From Candidatus Kapaibacterium sp. (GTDB lineage Bacteria > Bacteroidota > Ignavibacteria > Kapaibacteriales > UBA2268), in contig CP058732.1 of the NCBI GenBank assembly GCA_013414795.1, positions 310,001-374,000 on the forward strand: a DNA stretch of 64,000 nucleotides, given 5' to 3'. The notes under the pieces are model-generated. The model was not told the DNA's origin, searched no databases, and saw only the letters and a list, made by a program, of their open reading frames with translations. A program made the position numbers and the translations under genes. Shown piece by piece: positions 9,629-18,971 of this stretch (position 1 is its first letter; every line of letters starts with the position of its first letter).

Positions 9629-9656
9629 AACTCCCGCCCGAACCCGAGCAGGAGTT
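9629..9656. terminator. shared terminator between queC and the convergent surface-protein gene
   Basis: AACTCC (9629-9634) pairs with GGAGTT (9651-9656) with further GC pairing inside. It lies between the two convergent stop codons and can fold on either strand. The flanking T-runs are short. Confidence 0.5.
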
Positions 9657-9679
9657 GAATTTAGAACAAAGTGGAACTT

Positions 9680-11500
9680 TTAGTACTGATAAACGCCCAC
9701 TATTCGCCAACCCGAATTTGCATAAACAAGTGTGATTCCTATATAACTATTGCCCGCGGTTCTTGTGATAGTTGTTAGACTGCCAATTTGAACATTATCC
9801 TCGTTCCCACTCGATGGATCTGGGTCATAAACCACAACATAGAGGATTTTGCCGTCGCTGGCTGTTGGCATTGTTAACACATCTGTGGTTCCGTTGTCGT
9901 CGGATGTAATATAAGCAACAGAAACGTCATTGGGGATAGTGAAAGTACCAGCGGAAGGTGCTGCATAAGACAATTTCACATCGCCGCCGCCATCAGCAAT
10001 TGAAAGAGCATTGTCGGAAGCTGTGTTGTCAATTGTAACATTGCCATTGAATGCGGCAGTATTAGCAGTTAGGTCACCTTCCTTGTCAACAAGAAAAACA
10101 GGCGTTGTGGAACCGTTTAGCACTGCAATCCTGGGATCGTTAGCATTGTTGCTCGGATTATAAAGCAACCGCACACCATAAGGCGTAGAAGGGTTATCTG
10201 GAACCCCTACGCCGACGGACCAGGAATTGGTCGTGATATCCCAACCTAAACCAGCGCGCAAATTGCCGTTGGTTCGGTCCTTGACTGCAACACCACCATT
10301 CTCTAGTGTCGAAGAATTAGTCGCTGGACCAATGGTAACAAGAGGTTGATTCGTTCCCGGATCAACTATGTCAAAGAATGCCTTCTGGGTGCTTGGGTAG
10401 TAAACCAATCGGTACCCGTCGCTCTCTGAACGAATACCATTGGCATATACTGTTCTCCATCTTTGAGTTGAACTTCCAAGGTCGTAAGTGATATTAATAT
10501 TTGGTATAATATGCGAATTTACCTCTGCATTAAATACGACGTTATCGGTATTGGCATTGCCCAATGTAACATCGCCATCAAATAGAGCATTACCAGTTAC
10601 TTGGAAGTCGTCGTTAACATAGACACGACCACTGTTGTTACTAGAAGTATTAGATATTGCTCCTTGCAAGTCGCTTGTGCCGGTTACAACCAAACTCGAG
10701 AATGTTGCCGAACCACCAGTAAGTGCACCAGAATAATAGATATCTTTCCATTGCAAGGCATTGGTTCCAAGGTCATAGGTATTATTAGTATTTGGAATGA
10801 AATTACTTCCAACTCGAGCGGTGAAAACAACATTATCCGATGTGGCATCCCCCAATGTAACATTGCCATTTGCAGTCAAGTTTGTAAATGTTCCCGCTGC
10901 GGGCGTTGTTCCGCCTATTGGTGTATTATTAATCGTTCCACCATTGATTGTTAAGTTGTCTGCTACTTCATTATCTGCCCACGGATTTGCAGTGTTATCC
11001 CAGTTGCCTGTGATTACTTCATTTTGACCCAAGTTTGCATAGTTTGGTTCGGCTGCCGTCCATACTGGATCCGTTTCTGGCAACGAAGCCCAAGACAAAT
11101 TTCCACTGCCATCTGTTGTAAGAACTTGCCCCGATGTTCCATATGAGGTGGGCAAATAGAAAGTTAGGTTGGAAGTAAGGCTTGCAGGAACGGCAAAAGT
11201 GATGTAAGCAGTTCCATTGAACAAGCCAAGCCCACCAGTTGCCCAAAGTCGCATACGTTCTATGTTGTTAGTACGGAAGATTAGGTCGAAAGCGTTAGTT
11301 GTGCCGAGGAAATGCGAGCCAGTGATAGCATTTCCAGTCAGCGTCCACCCAGCATTTTGAATTGCTTCGGGTGGAAGGAAATCCCAGCGCTGAGTTCCGT
11401 TTGAGTCCAGCCAGAGGACTTTTCCATAGGGCGAAGTTTGAGCGAAAAGCGAAAAAGAGCAGAATACTGCAAAAGCAAAGTAAATGAATAATTTTTTCAT
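9680..11500 (-). CDS. secreted tail-fibre-like surface protein, paralogue A
   Basis: 606 residues from the ATG at 11500, which begins a clear signal peptide (MKKLFIYFAFAVFCSFSLFAQ). The first 125 residues or so after the signal nearly match the neighbouring paralogue. The middle has two copies of a phage-tail-fibre-like motif, NTYDLGTNALQWKDIYY and ITYDLGSSTQRWRTVYA, each with VTLGDA/VTLGNA-type strands. The C-terminus ends in IVGVYQY and lacks the S74 chaperone domain and coiled coil seen in the neighbour. No type IX sorting domain is recognised. Inference: an exported, beta-rich fibre or adhesin. The function is unknown. Confidence 0.75.
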   Translation of the reverse strand: MKKLFIYFAFAVFCSFSLFAQTSPYGKVLWLDSNGTQRWDFLPPEAIQNAGWTLTGNAITGSHFLGTTNAFDLIFRTNNIERMRLWATGGLGLFNGTAYITFAVPASLTSNLTFYLPTSYGTSGQVLTTDGSGNLSWASLPETDPVWTAAEPNYANLGQNEVITGNWDNTANPWADNEVADNLTINGGTINNTPIGGTTPAAGTFTNLTANGNVTLGDATSDNVVFTARVGSNFIPNTNNTYDLGTNALQWKDIYYSGALTGGSATFSSLVVTGTSDLQGAISNTSSNNSGRVYVNDDFQVTGNALFDGDVTLGNANTDNVVFNAEVNSHIIPNINITYDLGSSTQRWRTVYANGIRSESDGYRLVYYPSTQKAFFDIVDPGTNQPLVTIGPATNSSTLENGGVAVKDRTNGNLRAGLGWDITTNSWSVGVGVPDNPSTPYGVRLLYNPSNNANDPRIAVLNGSTTPVFLVDKEGDLTANTAAFNGNVTIDNTASDNALSIADGGGDVKLSYAAPSAGTFTIPNDVSVAYITSDDNGTTDVLTMPTASDGKILYVVVYDPDPSSGNEDNVQIGSLTTITRTAGNSYIGITLVYANSGWRIVGVYQY

Positions 11501-11528
11501 TTTGCACCTTATGTTTTTTAGACAAAAA

Positions 11529-11536
11529 CAAAAATA
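11529..11536 (-). promoter_or_regulatory. possible -7 box for paralogue A
   Basis: Read on the minus strand the sequence is TATTTTTG, a match to TAnnTTTG, 28 bases before the start codon. Similar TATATTTTTGT strings recur near 11643 and 11678 in the same AT-rich gap. No well-spaced -33 TTTG is evident, so this is tentative. Confidence 0.3.
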
Positions 11537-11731
11537 TAGAAAAAAATATGCCAAACTCTTTGTTTCAATACCAAAAAATCTAATATTTTACTGATATTTA
11601 CAAACCAATAAAAATTGTTATACATTTAACAAAATACAAAAATATAAAAAAATTAATAAACAATGTTAAAATACAAAAATATAGAAAAAAAATAAAAAAA
11701 CAAAAAAATTTTCAAAATTTTTCGTTGGTTA

Positions 11732-13618
11732 TTACTTTGCTTGGCTAAATTTTCCCAAATTTATAACTTGTTGCTTAATGGTTTCAATTTCTGCTTGTAA
11801 TTGGTTGATCTGTGCTTCGTGTTTTGCTGCCGTTTGCCGGAGTTTGGCGTTTTCCTCCCGGAGTTTGGAGTTTTCTTGTCGAAGTTGTTCGATTTCCATT
11901 TGTTGCTCTTGTACTGATTTGATTAGTGGCATTACCAAGTCACCATAATCGAGTGTGTACACATCCTTGTCGTTTTGTGGTCGGTGCAAACCGGGAAATT
12001 CAAAACCAGTTTCCTTCATTGCTTGCTCGACGTCTTGGGCTATCAAGCCTATCCAGCGACGTGATCTTGCGTCGGTAAAATCGTAATTCTTCAAGACGCT
12101 GTCGGGTGTCCCCCATATACGATGCAATAGCATTGGGTCCTTGTTGAACGTAACCGGTCGCAATTTCATTACGAAGTCCAAACCGTGAACATCTTCCCGA
12201 ACATTAGTCTTGAAGCGTGCATCTGAATATGTTGTTATTGACCCAACAGCAGCACGAATTTGTGTTACACTGGTGTTCCCCAAAAGCACTTGGTTGTCTC
12301 CCGTGCATTCAGCATTGGAAATCCCATAACCCAACATAGTAACATTGGTTCTGTCTGTTGTTGGGTAACTATTTGCACCAACAAAGGTGCATTGGTTGAA
12401 GTTTACTCCAAACCCACCATATCCAGCATTGTACCCTACAGCAACATTATAACTGCCAGTAGAGTTGGAATAGAGTGCAGAAGAGCCGCTCGCTGTATTA
12501 AAATTGCCAGTGGTGTTGGAATAAAGTGCATCCCCACCGCTCGCTGTATTAGCAATGCCACTGGTGTTGGCAGTAAGTGCCCACGCACCGCTCGCTGTAT
12601 TCCCACTGCCAGTGTTGTTGGAATAGAGTGCCTCATAACCGCTCGCTGTATTAGCAATGCCAGTGTTGTTAACAAGTGTTTGATAACCCCAAGCAGTATT
12701 ATATGGGTAATCATAGTCAATCCAACCAGACTTCTGGTTGTTAACTTTGATTTGCAAGGCTTTGGCGTCAGTTGTTCCAATGAAATTTGTTGATGGATTG
12801 GTTCCAGAATTCCCTGTTAAAGACCAACCAGGGAAATTCGTCCATTGAGGTGTTACACCACTTGTAGTAAGCACTTGACCATTGGTACCCGCAGCCAATT
12901 TGCTCACAGCTATCGCCGCACTATTGCTTATGTCTGCATCTACTATCGTTCCGTCTGCTATCTTTGCACTCGTTATTGCGTTGTTGGCTATTGTTGTGTT
13001 CAATGTAACATTCGAAGTACCATTAAAAGATACAGCGCTTGCTGTTACATCTCCACTTAATGCAAAGTTCCTTGCTGTTTGCAATGCTGTCGCTGTTCCA
13101 GCATTACCACTGATGTTGCCCGTGATGGTATTGCTAAATGTCCAAGTGCCGGTAATTGTTGTTGTACCAGATTTGTCGTTTGTCCATAACGGGTCTGTCT
13201 CCGAACCCCAGGACAAAATTCCGCTGCCATTGGTTGTAAGGAATTGCCCCGATGTTCCATATGAGGTGGGCAAAGTGAAAGTTAGGTTGGAAGTAAGGCT
13301 GGCAGGAACGGCAAAAGTGATGTAATAAGTTCCATTGAACAAACCAAGCCCACCAGTTGCCCAAAGTCGCATACGCACTGTGTCATTAGTACGGAAGATT
13401 AGGTCGAAAGCGTTAGTTGTGCCGAGGAAATGCGCACCAGTGATAGCATTACCAGTCAACGCCCACCCAGCATTTTGAATTGCTTGGGGTGGAAGGAAGT
13501 CCCAATGTTGAGTTCCGTTTGAGTCCAGCCAGAGGACTTTTCCATAGGGTGGAATTTGAGCGAAAAGCGAAAAAGAGCAGAAAACTGCTAAGACGAAAAG
13601 TAGAAATGATTTTTTCAT
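11732..13618 (-). CDS. secreted tail-fibre-like protein with peptidase S74 intramolecular chaperone domain, paralogue B
   Basis: 628 residues with a signal peptide (MKKSFLLFVLAVFCSFSLFAQ) and the same N-terminal module as paralogue A. The middle carries YadA-head-like 17-residue repeats (NTASGxxALYSNxTG). These are followed by an S74 chaperone domain (YSDARFKTNV with its Ser and Lys, then WIGLIAQDVEQ) and a coiled coil near the end (EQLRQENSKLREENAKLRQ). Known: S74 domains help trimeric fibres fold and then often cut themselves off. Inference: a trimeric surface fibre. It lies downstream of dapA on the same strand, 114 bases away. Confidence 0.82.
   Translation of the reverse strand: MKKSFLLFVLAVFCSFSLFAQIPPYGKVLWLDSNGTQHWDFLPPQAIQNAGWALTGNAITGAHFLGTTNAFDLIFRTNDTVRMRLWATGGLGLFNGTYYITFAVPASLTSNLTFTLPTSYGTSGQFLTTNGSGILSWGSETDPLWTNDKSGTTTITGTWTFSNTITGNISGNAGTATALQTARNFALSGDVTASAVSFNGTSNVTLNTTIANNAITSAKIADGTIVDADISNSAAIAVSKLAAGTNGQVLTTSGVTPQWTNFPGWSLTGNSGTNPSTNFIGTTDAKALQIKVNNQKSGWIDYDYPYNTAWGYQTLVNNTGIANTASGYEALYSNNTGSGNTASGAWALTANTSGIANTASGGDALYSNTTGNFNTASGSSALYSNSTGSYNVAVGYNAGYGGFGVNFNQCTFVGANSYPTTDRTNVTMLGYGISNAECTGDNQVLLGNTSVTQIRAAVGSITTYSDARFKTNVREDVHGLDFVMKLRPVTFNKDPMLLHRIWGTPDSVLKNYDFTDARSRRWIGLIAQDVEQAMKETGFEFPGLHRPQNDKDVYTLDYGDLVMPLIKSVQEQQMEIEQLRQENSKLREENAKLRQTAAKHEAQINQLQAEIETIKQQVINLGKFSQAK
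12437..12690 (-). repeat. 51-bp tandem repeat coding for 17-residue YadA-head-like units
   Basis: The string GCTCGCTGTAT recurs at 12490, 12541, 12592 and 12643, exactly 51 bases apart, with a more diverged unit on the left side. Each unit codes for a variant of NTASGxxALYSNxTGxx. In-frame gain or loss of units would change fibre length without a frameshift. Confidence 0.85.
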
Positions 13619-13732
13619 TTTTCCCTCAAAAAAAATTTATAAAGAAAATATTATATTTTTGCCCTTTGCAAATGGCATCTAAAATTCCTCTGTTTAATTT
13701 ATATTACCTATAAATCGCCAAGTGGAGAAAGT

Positions 13733-14626
13733 TTAAGATATAATTTTTGCCCGCCTTAATGCTTCTTTGATTTTCTTTTTGGCTTCGTTTTCCAATGGGA
13801 GCAGAGGCAATCGGTAGACCTCTTTTGTGAATCCAAGAAGGGACATTGCATATTTGACTGGAATGGGGTTGGGTTCGATAAAGTTCAATTCCATTAGTTC
13901 AAGCAATTCGTAGTGGAGTGTGCGGGCTTTTTCGATTTTGTTTTGCAAAGCGAAACGAACCATATCGGAAAACTTTTTGGGGGCGTAATTTGAAATTACG
14001 GAAACAACACCTTTACCACCCAGGGCAATAATAGGGAGGGTCAAGGAATCATCTCCTGAGAGGACTGAAAATGTCGGAGGAGCATTTTGGATGATTTTCA
14101 TAATCTGGTCAAGGTTGCCCGAGGCTTCTTTGGTCGCAACAATATTAGGGCAATCCTGAGCAAGGCGGATTTGGGTTTGCGCTGAGATATTTACACCAGT
14201 TCGACCTGGTACATTGTAAAGGATTAGAGGTATGTCCACGTTAGTAGCAATAAGGCGGAAATGTTCGTACAATCCGGATTGATTTGGCTTATTGTAATAT
14301 GGAGCGACAAGCAAACAAGCGTCGGCGCCGTGTTCCATTGCAAAAATTGTCATATTCAAAGAGAGCTCTGTTTCGTTTGTTCCAGTGCCAGCAATAACTG
14401 GTACCCTTCCGTTGGTGTGTTCAACAGATTCGACAATAATTGCTTGCTTTTCCTTTAAGGAAAGAGTGGCGCTTTCGCCAGTTGTGGCGCAAACAACGAT
14501 ACCGTCAACACCGTTTTCGATTTGAAAGTCAATCAATTTTCTTAATGCTTTGAAGTCGACTTCTCCTTTACGGTTGAATGGAGTTATCAATGCAGTGAAA
14601 GTTCCAACTGGTGTAAATTTTTTCAT
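13733..14626 (-). CDS. dapA: 4-hydroxy-tetrahydrodipicolinate synthase DapA
   Basis: DapA condenses pyruvate with aspartate semialdehyde, the first committed step to lysine and diaminopimelate. 297 residues, family length. Visible are the substrate loop GTTGES in the form CATTGESATL, LYNVPGRTG with the catalytic Tyr, and VATKEASGN with the Schiff-base Lys. The N-terminus FTPVGTFTALITPF is typical. It is divergent from the TonB receptor gene. No lysine riboswitch is visible in the short leader. Confidence 0.95.
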   Translation of the reverse strand: MKKFTPVGTFTALITPFNRKGEVDFKALRKLIDFQIENGVDGIVVCATTGESATLSLKEKQAIIVESVEHTNGRVPVIAGTGTNETELSLNMTIFAMEHGADACLLVAPYYNKPNQSGLYEHFRLIATNVDIPLILYNVPGRTGVNISAQTQIRLAQDCPNIVATKEASGNLDQIMKIIQNAPPTFSVLSGDDSLTLPIIALGGKGVVSVISNYAPKKFSDMVRFALQNKIEKARTLHYELLELMELNFIEPNPIPVKYAMSLLGFTKEVYRLPLLPLENEAKKKIKEALRRAKIIS

Positions 14627-14930
14627 AACATTTACTCCAAATTTCTAATTTTCAATTAATTTTCTCTCAATTTATCAAACAAACTTGTCTAAATTAATTA
14701 AAATTCGTCAAAAACAAAAATTTTTTAAAGTTTATCTTTAAAAATTGTGTATAATTTTAAATCTAAGCTATATTTCTAGCTTATTTTATTACAGTTCTTG
14801 ATTTTAGATTAAAGAAATTGTAGTAAATATTTTATCATCAGAAAAGGAAAAGAAGGAACCCAAATATAAAAATATTTTAGCGAGGTGTCGTCTAATATTT
14901 TTTTTAGTTTTAACAAACTTTTGATGTTGT
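14627..14930. other. divergent intergenic region, dapA / TonB receptor
   Basis: About 300 AT-rich bases between two divergent genes. They must hold both promoters. TATAAT-like and TTTG strings occur, for example around 14750, but none is clear enough to assign. No reading frame or structured RNA is supported. Confidence 0.4.
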
Positions 14931-17213
14931 ATGAAAAGATATGTTATATATTTTTTGATATATTGCTTTTTGGGATTGTCGTCACTGCTTGCCCAAGAGC
15001 AAACTGTTTCGATTTCTGGAAAGGTTGTAAATGCAAACGATGGGAAACCAGTTCCCGGTGTTACAGTTCTTGTCGAAGGGACAAAACTTGGTGCTTTCAC
15101 GAATAGCGAAGGTAAATTCCAAATCAAAGGGTTGACCCCGGGAGTGTACTCTGTTCGGTTCTCTGCTGTCGGTTTCGAAACCTTTGTCAAAGCAAATGTT
15201 TACGTAACCAACGTAAAGCCCGTCTTTTTGGAAGTGGACTTAGTCGAAAAAGTTGTTAACATTGAAGGAGTGGAAGTCCGAGGGAAATATTTCGAAAGAT
15301 TTATCGAAACGACGACAAGCACAAGCACTTTCAGTGCCGAGGACATTCGCCGAGCCCCGGGCGTTCAAGAGGATATTGTACGAGCCACGGCTTTGTTGCC
15401 AGGTGTTGCTGTAACCTCTGCCGGTCGCAATGATTTGATTGTTCGGGGAGGTGCCCCATTCGAAAATTTATTCATTGTTGACAACATTGAAGTCCCAAAT
15501 ATTAACCATTTCGGGACGCAAGGTGCCAGCGGCGGACCACTTTCGATTATAAACATAGATTTTGTGAAGAATGTACAATTTAGCGCCGGCGGTTTTGGAG
15601 TTAAATATGGCGACCGTACATCCTCCCTTACCCAGATTTCACTGTACAATGGGAACGAGGAGAAGTTTGGTGGCAAATTTGTAATTTCTGCGACTGGGGC
15701 TGGTTTGAACCTCGAAGGACCAGTAAATAGCAAAGGTACATTCTTCTTCTCTGCCCGCCGTAGTTACTTGGATTTTATTTTCAAGGCTGCAAACTTTGCG
15801 TTCATTCCAGAATATTGGGATTTTCAAGGCAAACTGAATTTTAAATTGGATGAACTAAATACGTTAACTTTTCTTGCTATCGGAGCGCTCGACTATGTGA
15901 ATTTGAACAATGATAATCCAGATAATGCTTACAAGAATAGCAGAGTTGCCGTTCCCGAACAAAAGCAATATTTTTCTGGGCTTAATTGGAAACACATTTT
16001 TAATAGTGGATTTTTCAATATTACCCTTGGGCGAACATACACAAAATTCGATACATTTCAAAACGACTCCAATCTTGTAGAGATTCTAAAAAACAAATCG
16101 GTCGAGGGCGAAACTTCGTTGAAAGCAGATTTTGAAGTAAAATTGTCTAATATTTTTAATCTTTCCTTTGGCAATCAAACAAAATTTGGTAGTAAACTAA
16201 ATTACGACATCTTTGTCGACGGGCGGTTTCGCTTAGATGAAAATGGGAATCCTTCGGAATATCGTGTCGATACCTCTTTTAGCACGGTTAAGAACGGAAC
16301 TTATGTCAATCTTGCAACATCGATTGGACGACACAGGGTGTCCTTTGGATTAAGAGGGGACTACTACAACTTTACAACAACCAAGTATTTCGTGTCCCCG
16401 AGGATTTCTGTTTCGTATATGATTAATCCAGTCTCTACAATTATATTTAGTTTAGGTAGATACTACCAATCTCCTTCCTACATATGGTTGGTTGGAGCAC
16501 CAAACCAGAAACTTGAACCAATTCGCGCCGACCAGGTTGTCCTTGGGTATGAGCATACACCATTCGAAGACTTAAAAGTACAACTTGAGGTTTATTACAA
16601 ACAATATAGAAATTATCCAGCGCGTGTCTTTCGTCCCCAAGCAGTTCTTTCCCCAAGTGGTTTCGACGATTTGTCGAGCGATATACCTTTTGGAATAGAG
16701 CCGCTTGTCTCCGAAGGCAAAGGCTGGGCACGGGGCGTGGAATTGTTGATTCAAAAACGTTTCAATCCAAGTTTCCCGTTGTATGGTCTTTTGAGCATTA
16801 CGGTTAGTCAAAGCAAATTTGCTGGGTTGGACGGGATTGAACGACCAAGCGCCTACGACAGCCCTTTGATTTTCAATCTCTCGCTTGGCTATCGATTCAA
16901 TCCCGAATGGGAAGTTAGTTACAAATACCGTGCAGCCATTGGACAGCCAACAACTCCTTATCTTCCCAATGGAAGGCTGGACTTTTCTCTTTACAACGAA
17001 GGTGAGCGACTTCCTATGTTCCGACAAACAGATATTCGCGTAGATAAACGATGGTTTTTAAAAAATTTCAACATAGTTACATATCTTGATATTCAAAATG
17101 TATTTTCGACAAAAAATAAGACTTCTGTTCGTTGGAATTTCCGTGAACGTAGAACTGAGTATTTGGAATCGTTTGGAATTCTCCCAAGCATTGGTGTTTA
17201 TTTAGAATTTTAA
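14931..17213 (+). CDS. TonB-dependent outer-membrane receptor with N-terminal carboxypeptidase-regulatory-like domain
   Basis: 760 residues. After a signal peptide ending ...SSLLAQ comes a CarboxypepD_reg-like beta-sandwich (about 25-110, VSISGKVVNANDGKPVPGV). A plug domain follows (about 125-230, with LLPGVAVTSAGRNDLIVRGG), then a 22-strand-type barrel. This architecture is characteristic of Bacteroidota receptors that take up siderophores, glycans or other large ligands with energy from TonB. No SusD-like partner is adjacent, so it is probably not a glycan-uptake SusC. The ligand is unknown. A bidirectional terminator follows. Confidence 0.9.
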   Translation: MKRYVIYFLIYCFLGLSSLLAQEQTVSISGKVVNANDGKPVPGVTVLVEGTKLGAFTNSEGKFQIKGLTPGVYSVRFSAVGFETFVKANVYVTNVKPVFLEVDLVEKVVNIEGVEVRGKYFERFIETTTSTSTFSAEDIRRAPGVQEDIVRATALLPGVAVTSAGRNDLIVRGGAPFENLFIVDNIEVPNINHFGTQGASGGPLSIINIDFVKNVQFSAGGFGVKYGDRTSSLTQISLYNGNEEKFGGKFVISATGAGLNLEGPVNSKGTFFFSARRSYLDFIFKAANFAFIPEYWDFQGKLNFKLDELNTLTFLAIGALDYVNLNNDNPDNAYKNSRVAVPEQKQYFSGLNWKHIFNSGFFNITLGRTYTKFDTFQNDSNLVEILKNKSVEGETSLKADFEVKLSNIFNLSFGNQTKFGSKLNYDIFVDGRFRLDENGNPSEYRVDTSFSTVKNGTYVNLATSIGRHRVSFGLRGDYYNFTTTKYFVSPRISVSYMINPVSTIIFSLGRYYQSPSYIWLVGAPNQKLEPIRADQVVLGYEHTPFEDLKVQLEVYYKQYRNYPARVFRPQAVLSPSGFDDLSSDIPFGIEPLVSEGKGWARGVELLIQKRFNPSFPLYGLLSITVSQSKFAGLDGIERPSAYDSPLIFNLSLGYRFNPEWEVSYKYRAAIGQPTTPYLPNGRLDFSLYNEGERLPMFRQTDIRVDKRWFLKNFNIVTYLDIQNVFSTKNKTSVRWNFRERRTEYLESFGILPSIGVYLEF

Positions 17214-17220
17214 AAAGAAA

Positions 17221-17252
17221 GGCGAAACGGTAAACCCGTTTCGCCATATTTT
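17221..17252. terminator. strong bidirectional terminator
   Basis: GGCGAAACGG pairs perfectly with CCGTTTCGCC around a short TAAAC loop, with A-rich sequence before and T-rich sequence after. It serves the TonB receptor gene and the convergent GlmU-like gene. Confidence 0.85.
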
Positions 17253-17262
17253 TATGATATTT

Positions 17263-18555
17263 CTATCTTCCACGCTTGTTTGATTGGATTTTGTGTTCAA
17301 TCTCCAAGATTTGTCTTTCTTCCTCTAAAAGGGATTTTCCTCGTCGAGCCATCATAGTTTCAATAGACTTGACGGTTCGCTCGAAATTTCCAATTGTGCT
17401 TTGGGTTTTATTTCCTCCCCAAGTGAACGAGGGGATATATTTAGATAACAGACCCGAATTGTAGATGTTGCAACAGATTCCAGTTATTGTTCCAGTGTTG
17501 AATGATGTATTAATTGCAGTGCGTGTGTGGTCCCCACAAATCAAACCGAGGAAGGTTCGTCCCGTATCAAATGTTTCGTTCTCAATTCGAACGGTAACGG
17601 ATTCGTATGTATTTTTCAAATCCGATGTTGTTGTCCCTGCTCCAAGATTGCACCATTCCCCAATGTAAGAATGGCCAAGGAATCCGTGGTGTTGTTTGTT
17701 CGAGTAGGCTTGGATAATAGTATTTTCAATTTCGCCACCAACTTTGCAAACTTCGCCAATGCTTGTTCCTTGATAGATAAACGACCCAGTTTTGATTGTC
17801 GAATTTTTCCCAATAGCAACTGGACCTTCGATGTAGGAGAATGGTTGTATCGTAACATTGTCCCCAATGATTATGGCTCCTTTTTCAGCATTGAGAACAA
17901 CGTTGGGTAAAATTCTTACATCTTTCCCTATCTTTATTTTGTTTTCATTGATTAAAGAAACTGATTGCGAACGGAGTTGGTCGAAGTCTGCAAAATTTTC
18001 GAAATAGCGAAAGTCGTTTTCGATTGCATCAGCATTGTATTCGATTGCATCCCACAAAAAATTTATCACTTTGGGGATTGGCAGTTCAACTCGTGGTAAC
18101 TTTTCGAAATATTTGTGCAAAAGTATTTCGTAAAAACGATTATCGAATTCTGTTGGGTTAACCATTTCTTCGGCAACGATGTAGAAGGCTATCGGAACAT
18201 TGCCAACAAAAAATGTGCAAGATTTTGTCTCTCGGGAAGAATTGCAAAACTCATCGTATGCTTTGTTGATATTTGCCCAAAAATTTCTTTCGGGCAAAAT
18301 TCCAGAATTTAAAACGAACAGATTGCCCTTCTCGATTGAATTATCTGCTATCAAAAATTTCTTTAAAAATAGTTTAAGATAGGTTTCCCTGTTAGTATGG
18401 AAAACCAATCGTGCGTTGGGAAATTCTTTTTGGACTTTTTCGAATAGGCGTAAAGCCCCACAGCGGACTTCCCATTGCGTATGCAAAAGATAGAATGGGT
18501 AGAGACTTCGAAAATACTCGTTTTCAAAAAGTAGAATTGTATCGGGTGAAATCAT
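17263..18555 (-). CDS. GlmU-family protein with left-handed beta-helix acyltransferase domain
   Basis: 430 residues. The N-terminal half (about 1-190) resembles the divergent nucleotidyltransferase-like domain of Bacteroidota GlmU-family proteins; its conserved LYPF motif is present but a canonical pyrophosphorylase signature is not seen. The C-terminal half is a hexapeptide-repeat beta-helix (IGKDVRILPNVVLNAEKGAI, IGDNVTIQPFSYI, IGEWCNLGAGTTTSDLKN). Inference: a sugar-phosphate acetyl- and/or nucleotidyltransferase for cell-wall or LPS precursors. Its start overlaps the FKBP stop by 4 bases (ATGA), indicating translational coupling with FKBP and pyrG. Confidence 0.8.
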   Translation of the reverse strand: MISPDTILLFENEYFRSLYPFYLLHTQWEVRCGALRLFEKVQKEFPNARLVFHTNRETYLKLFLKKFLIADNSIEKGNLFVLNSGILPERNFWANINKAYDEFCNSSRETKSCTFFVGNVPIAFYIVAEEMVNPTEFDNRFYEILLHKYFEKLPRVELPIPKVINFLWDAIEYNADAIENDFRYFENFADFDQLRSQSVSLINENKIKIGKDVRILPNVVLNAEKGAIIIGDNVTIQPFSYIEGPVAIGKNSTIKTGSFIYQGTSIGEVCKVGGEIENTIIQAYSNKQHHGFLGHSYIGEWCNLGAGTTTSDLKNTYESVTVRIENETFDTGRTFLGLICGDHTRTAINTSFNTGTITGICCNIYNSGLLSKYIPSFTWGGNKTQSTIGNFERTVKSIETMMARRGKSLLEEERQILEIEHKIQSNKRGR

Positions 18556-18971
18556 TCGATTTTCATCAGTTCAACTTCAATAATAAGTTTTGAGTTTGGA
18601 GGTATTCCACGATAGGAATGACCACCAAAACCCAATTCTGGTGGGACCATAAGCACTCTTCTGCCTCCGACACGCATAGTTGCAACTCCTTCTTCGAGTC
18701 CCTCGATTGCATCTTTATTGCCAAGTACGAAACTCATCGGAATTCCGCTTTTGTAAGTATCTTCGATAACAGTACCGTCTTCCAGTTTCATAATAAAATT
18801 GATAGTTACCTTTTGTCTGGGTTTTGGCATTTCGCCTTTACCTTCGATTATGTCGCGAAATTGCAAGCCCGAAGGGGTTGTAATCCACTTTTCTTCTTTC
18901 TCTACTTTGCTTGTTCGGCAAGCAATAAGCACGAAAGTTGCAAAAAGCAAGAAAAGAGTCAACTTTTTCAT
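18552..18971 (-). CDS. FKBP-type peptidyl-prolyl isomerase, lipoprotein
   Basis: 139 residues. The N-terminus is a lipoprotein signal with the lipobox LIAC, so the protein is probably membrane-anchored in the periplasm. The FKBP domain covers about 35-138 (GQKVTI-like strand, [24 protein letters not shown] and [13 protein letters not shown]). It catalyses proline cis-trans isomerisation and probably helps envelope proteins fold. It overlaps pyrG upstream and the GlmU-like gene downstream by 4 bases each. Confidence 0.9.
   Translation of the reverse strand: MKKLTLFLLFATFVLIACRTSKVEKEEKWITTPSGLQFRDIIEGKGEMPKPRQKVTINFIMKLEDGTVIEDTYKSGIPMSFVLGNKDAIEGLEEGVATMRVGGRRVLMVPPELGFGGHSYRGIPPNSKLIIEVELMKIE

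Noticed and set aside
12437-12690. Regularly spaced repeats considered as a CRISPR array
   Set aside because: The period is 51 bases, in frame, with no distinct spacers, and encodes YadA-like units; it is a coding minisatellite.
12882-13325. Antisense hydrophobic frame of 147 residues within surface paralogue B
   Set aside because: Its Val/Ala/Pro-rich composition comes from reading Asn/Thr/Gly-rich repeats backwards; no independent start signal.
14804-15190. Minus-strand frame of 128 residues overlapping the TonB receptor start
   Set aside because: It overlaps the receptor signal peptide and beta-sandwich coding region and has no motif of its own.
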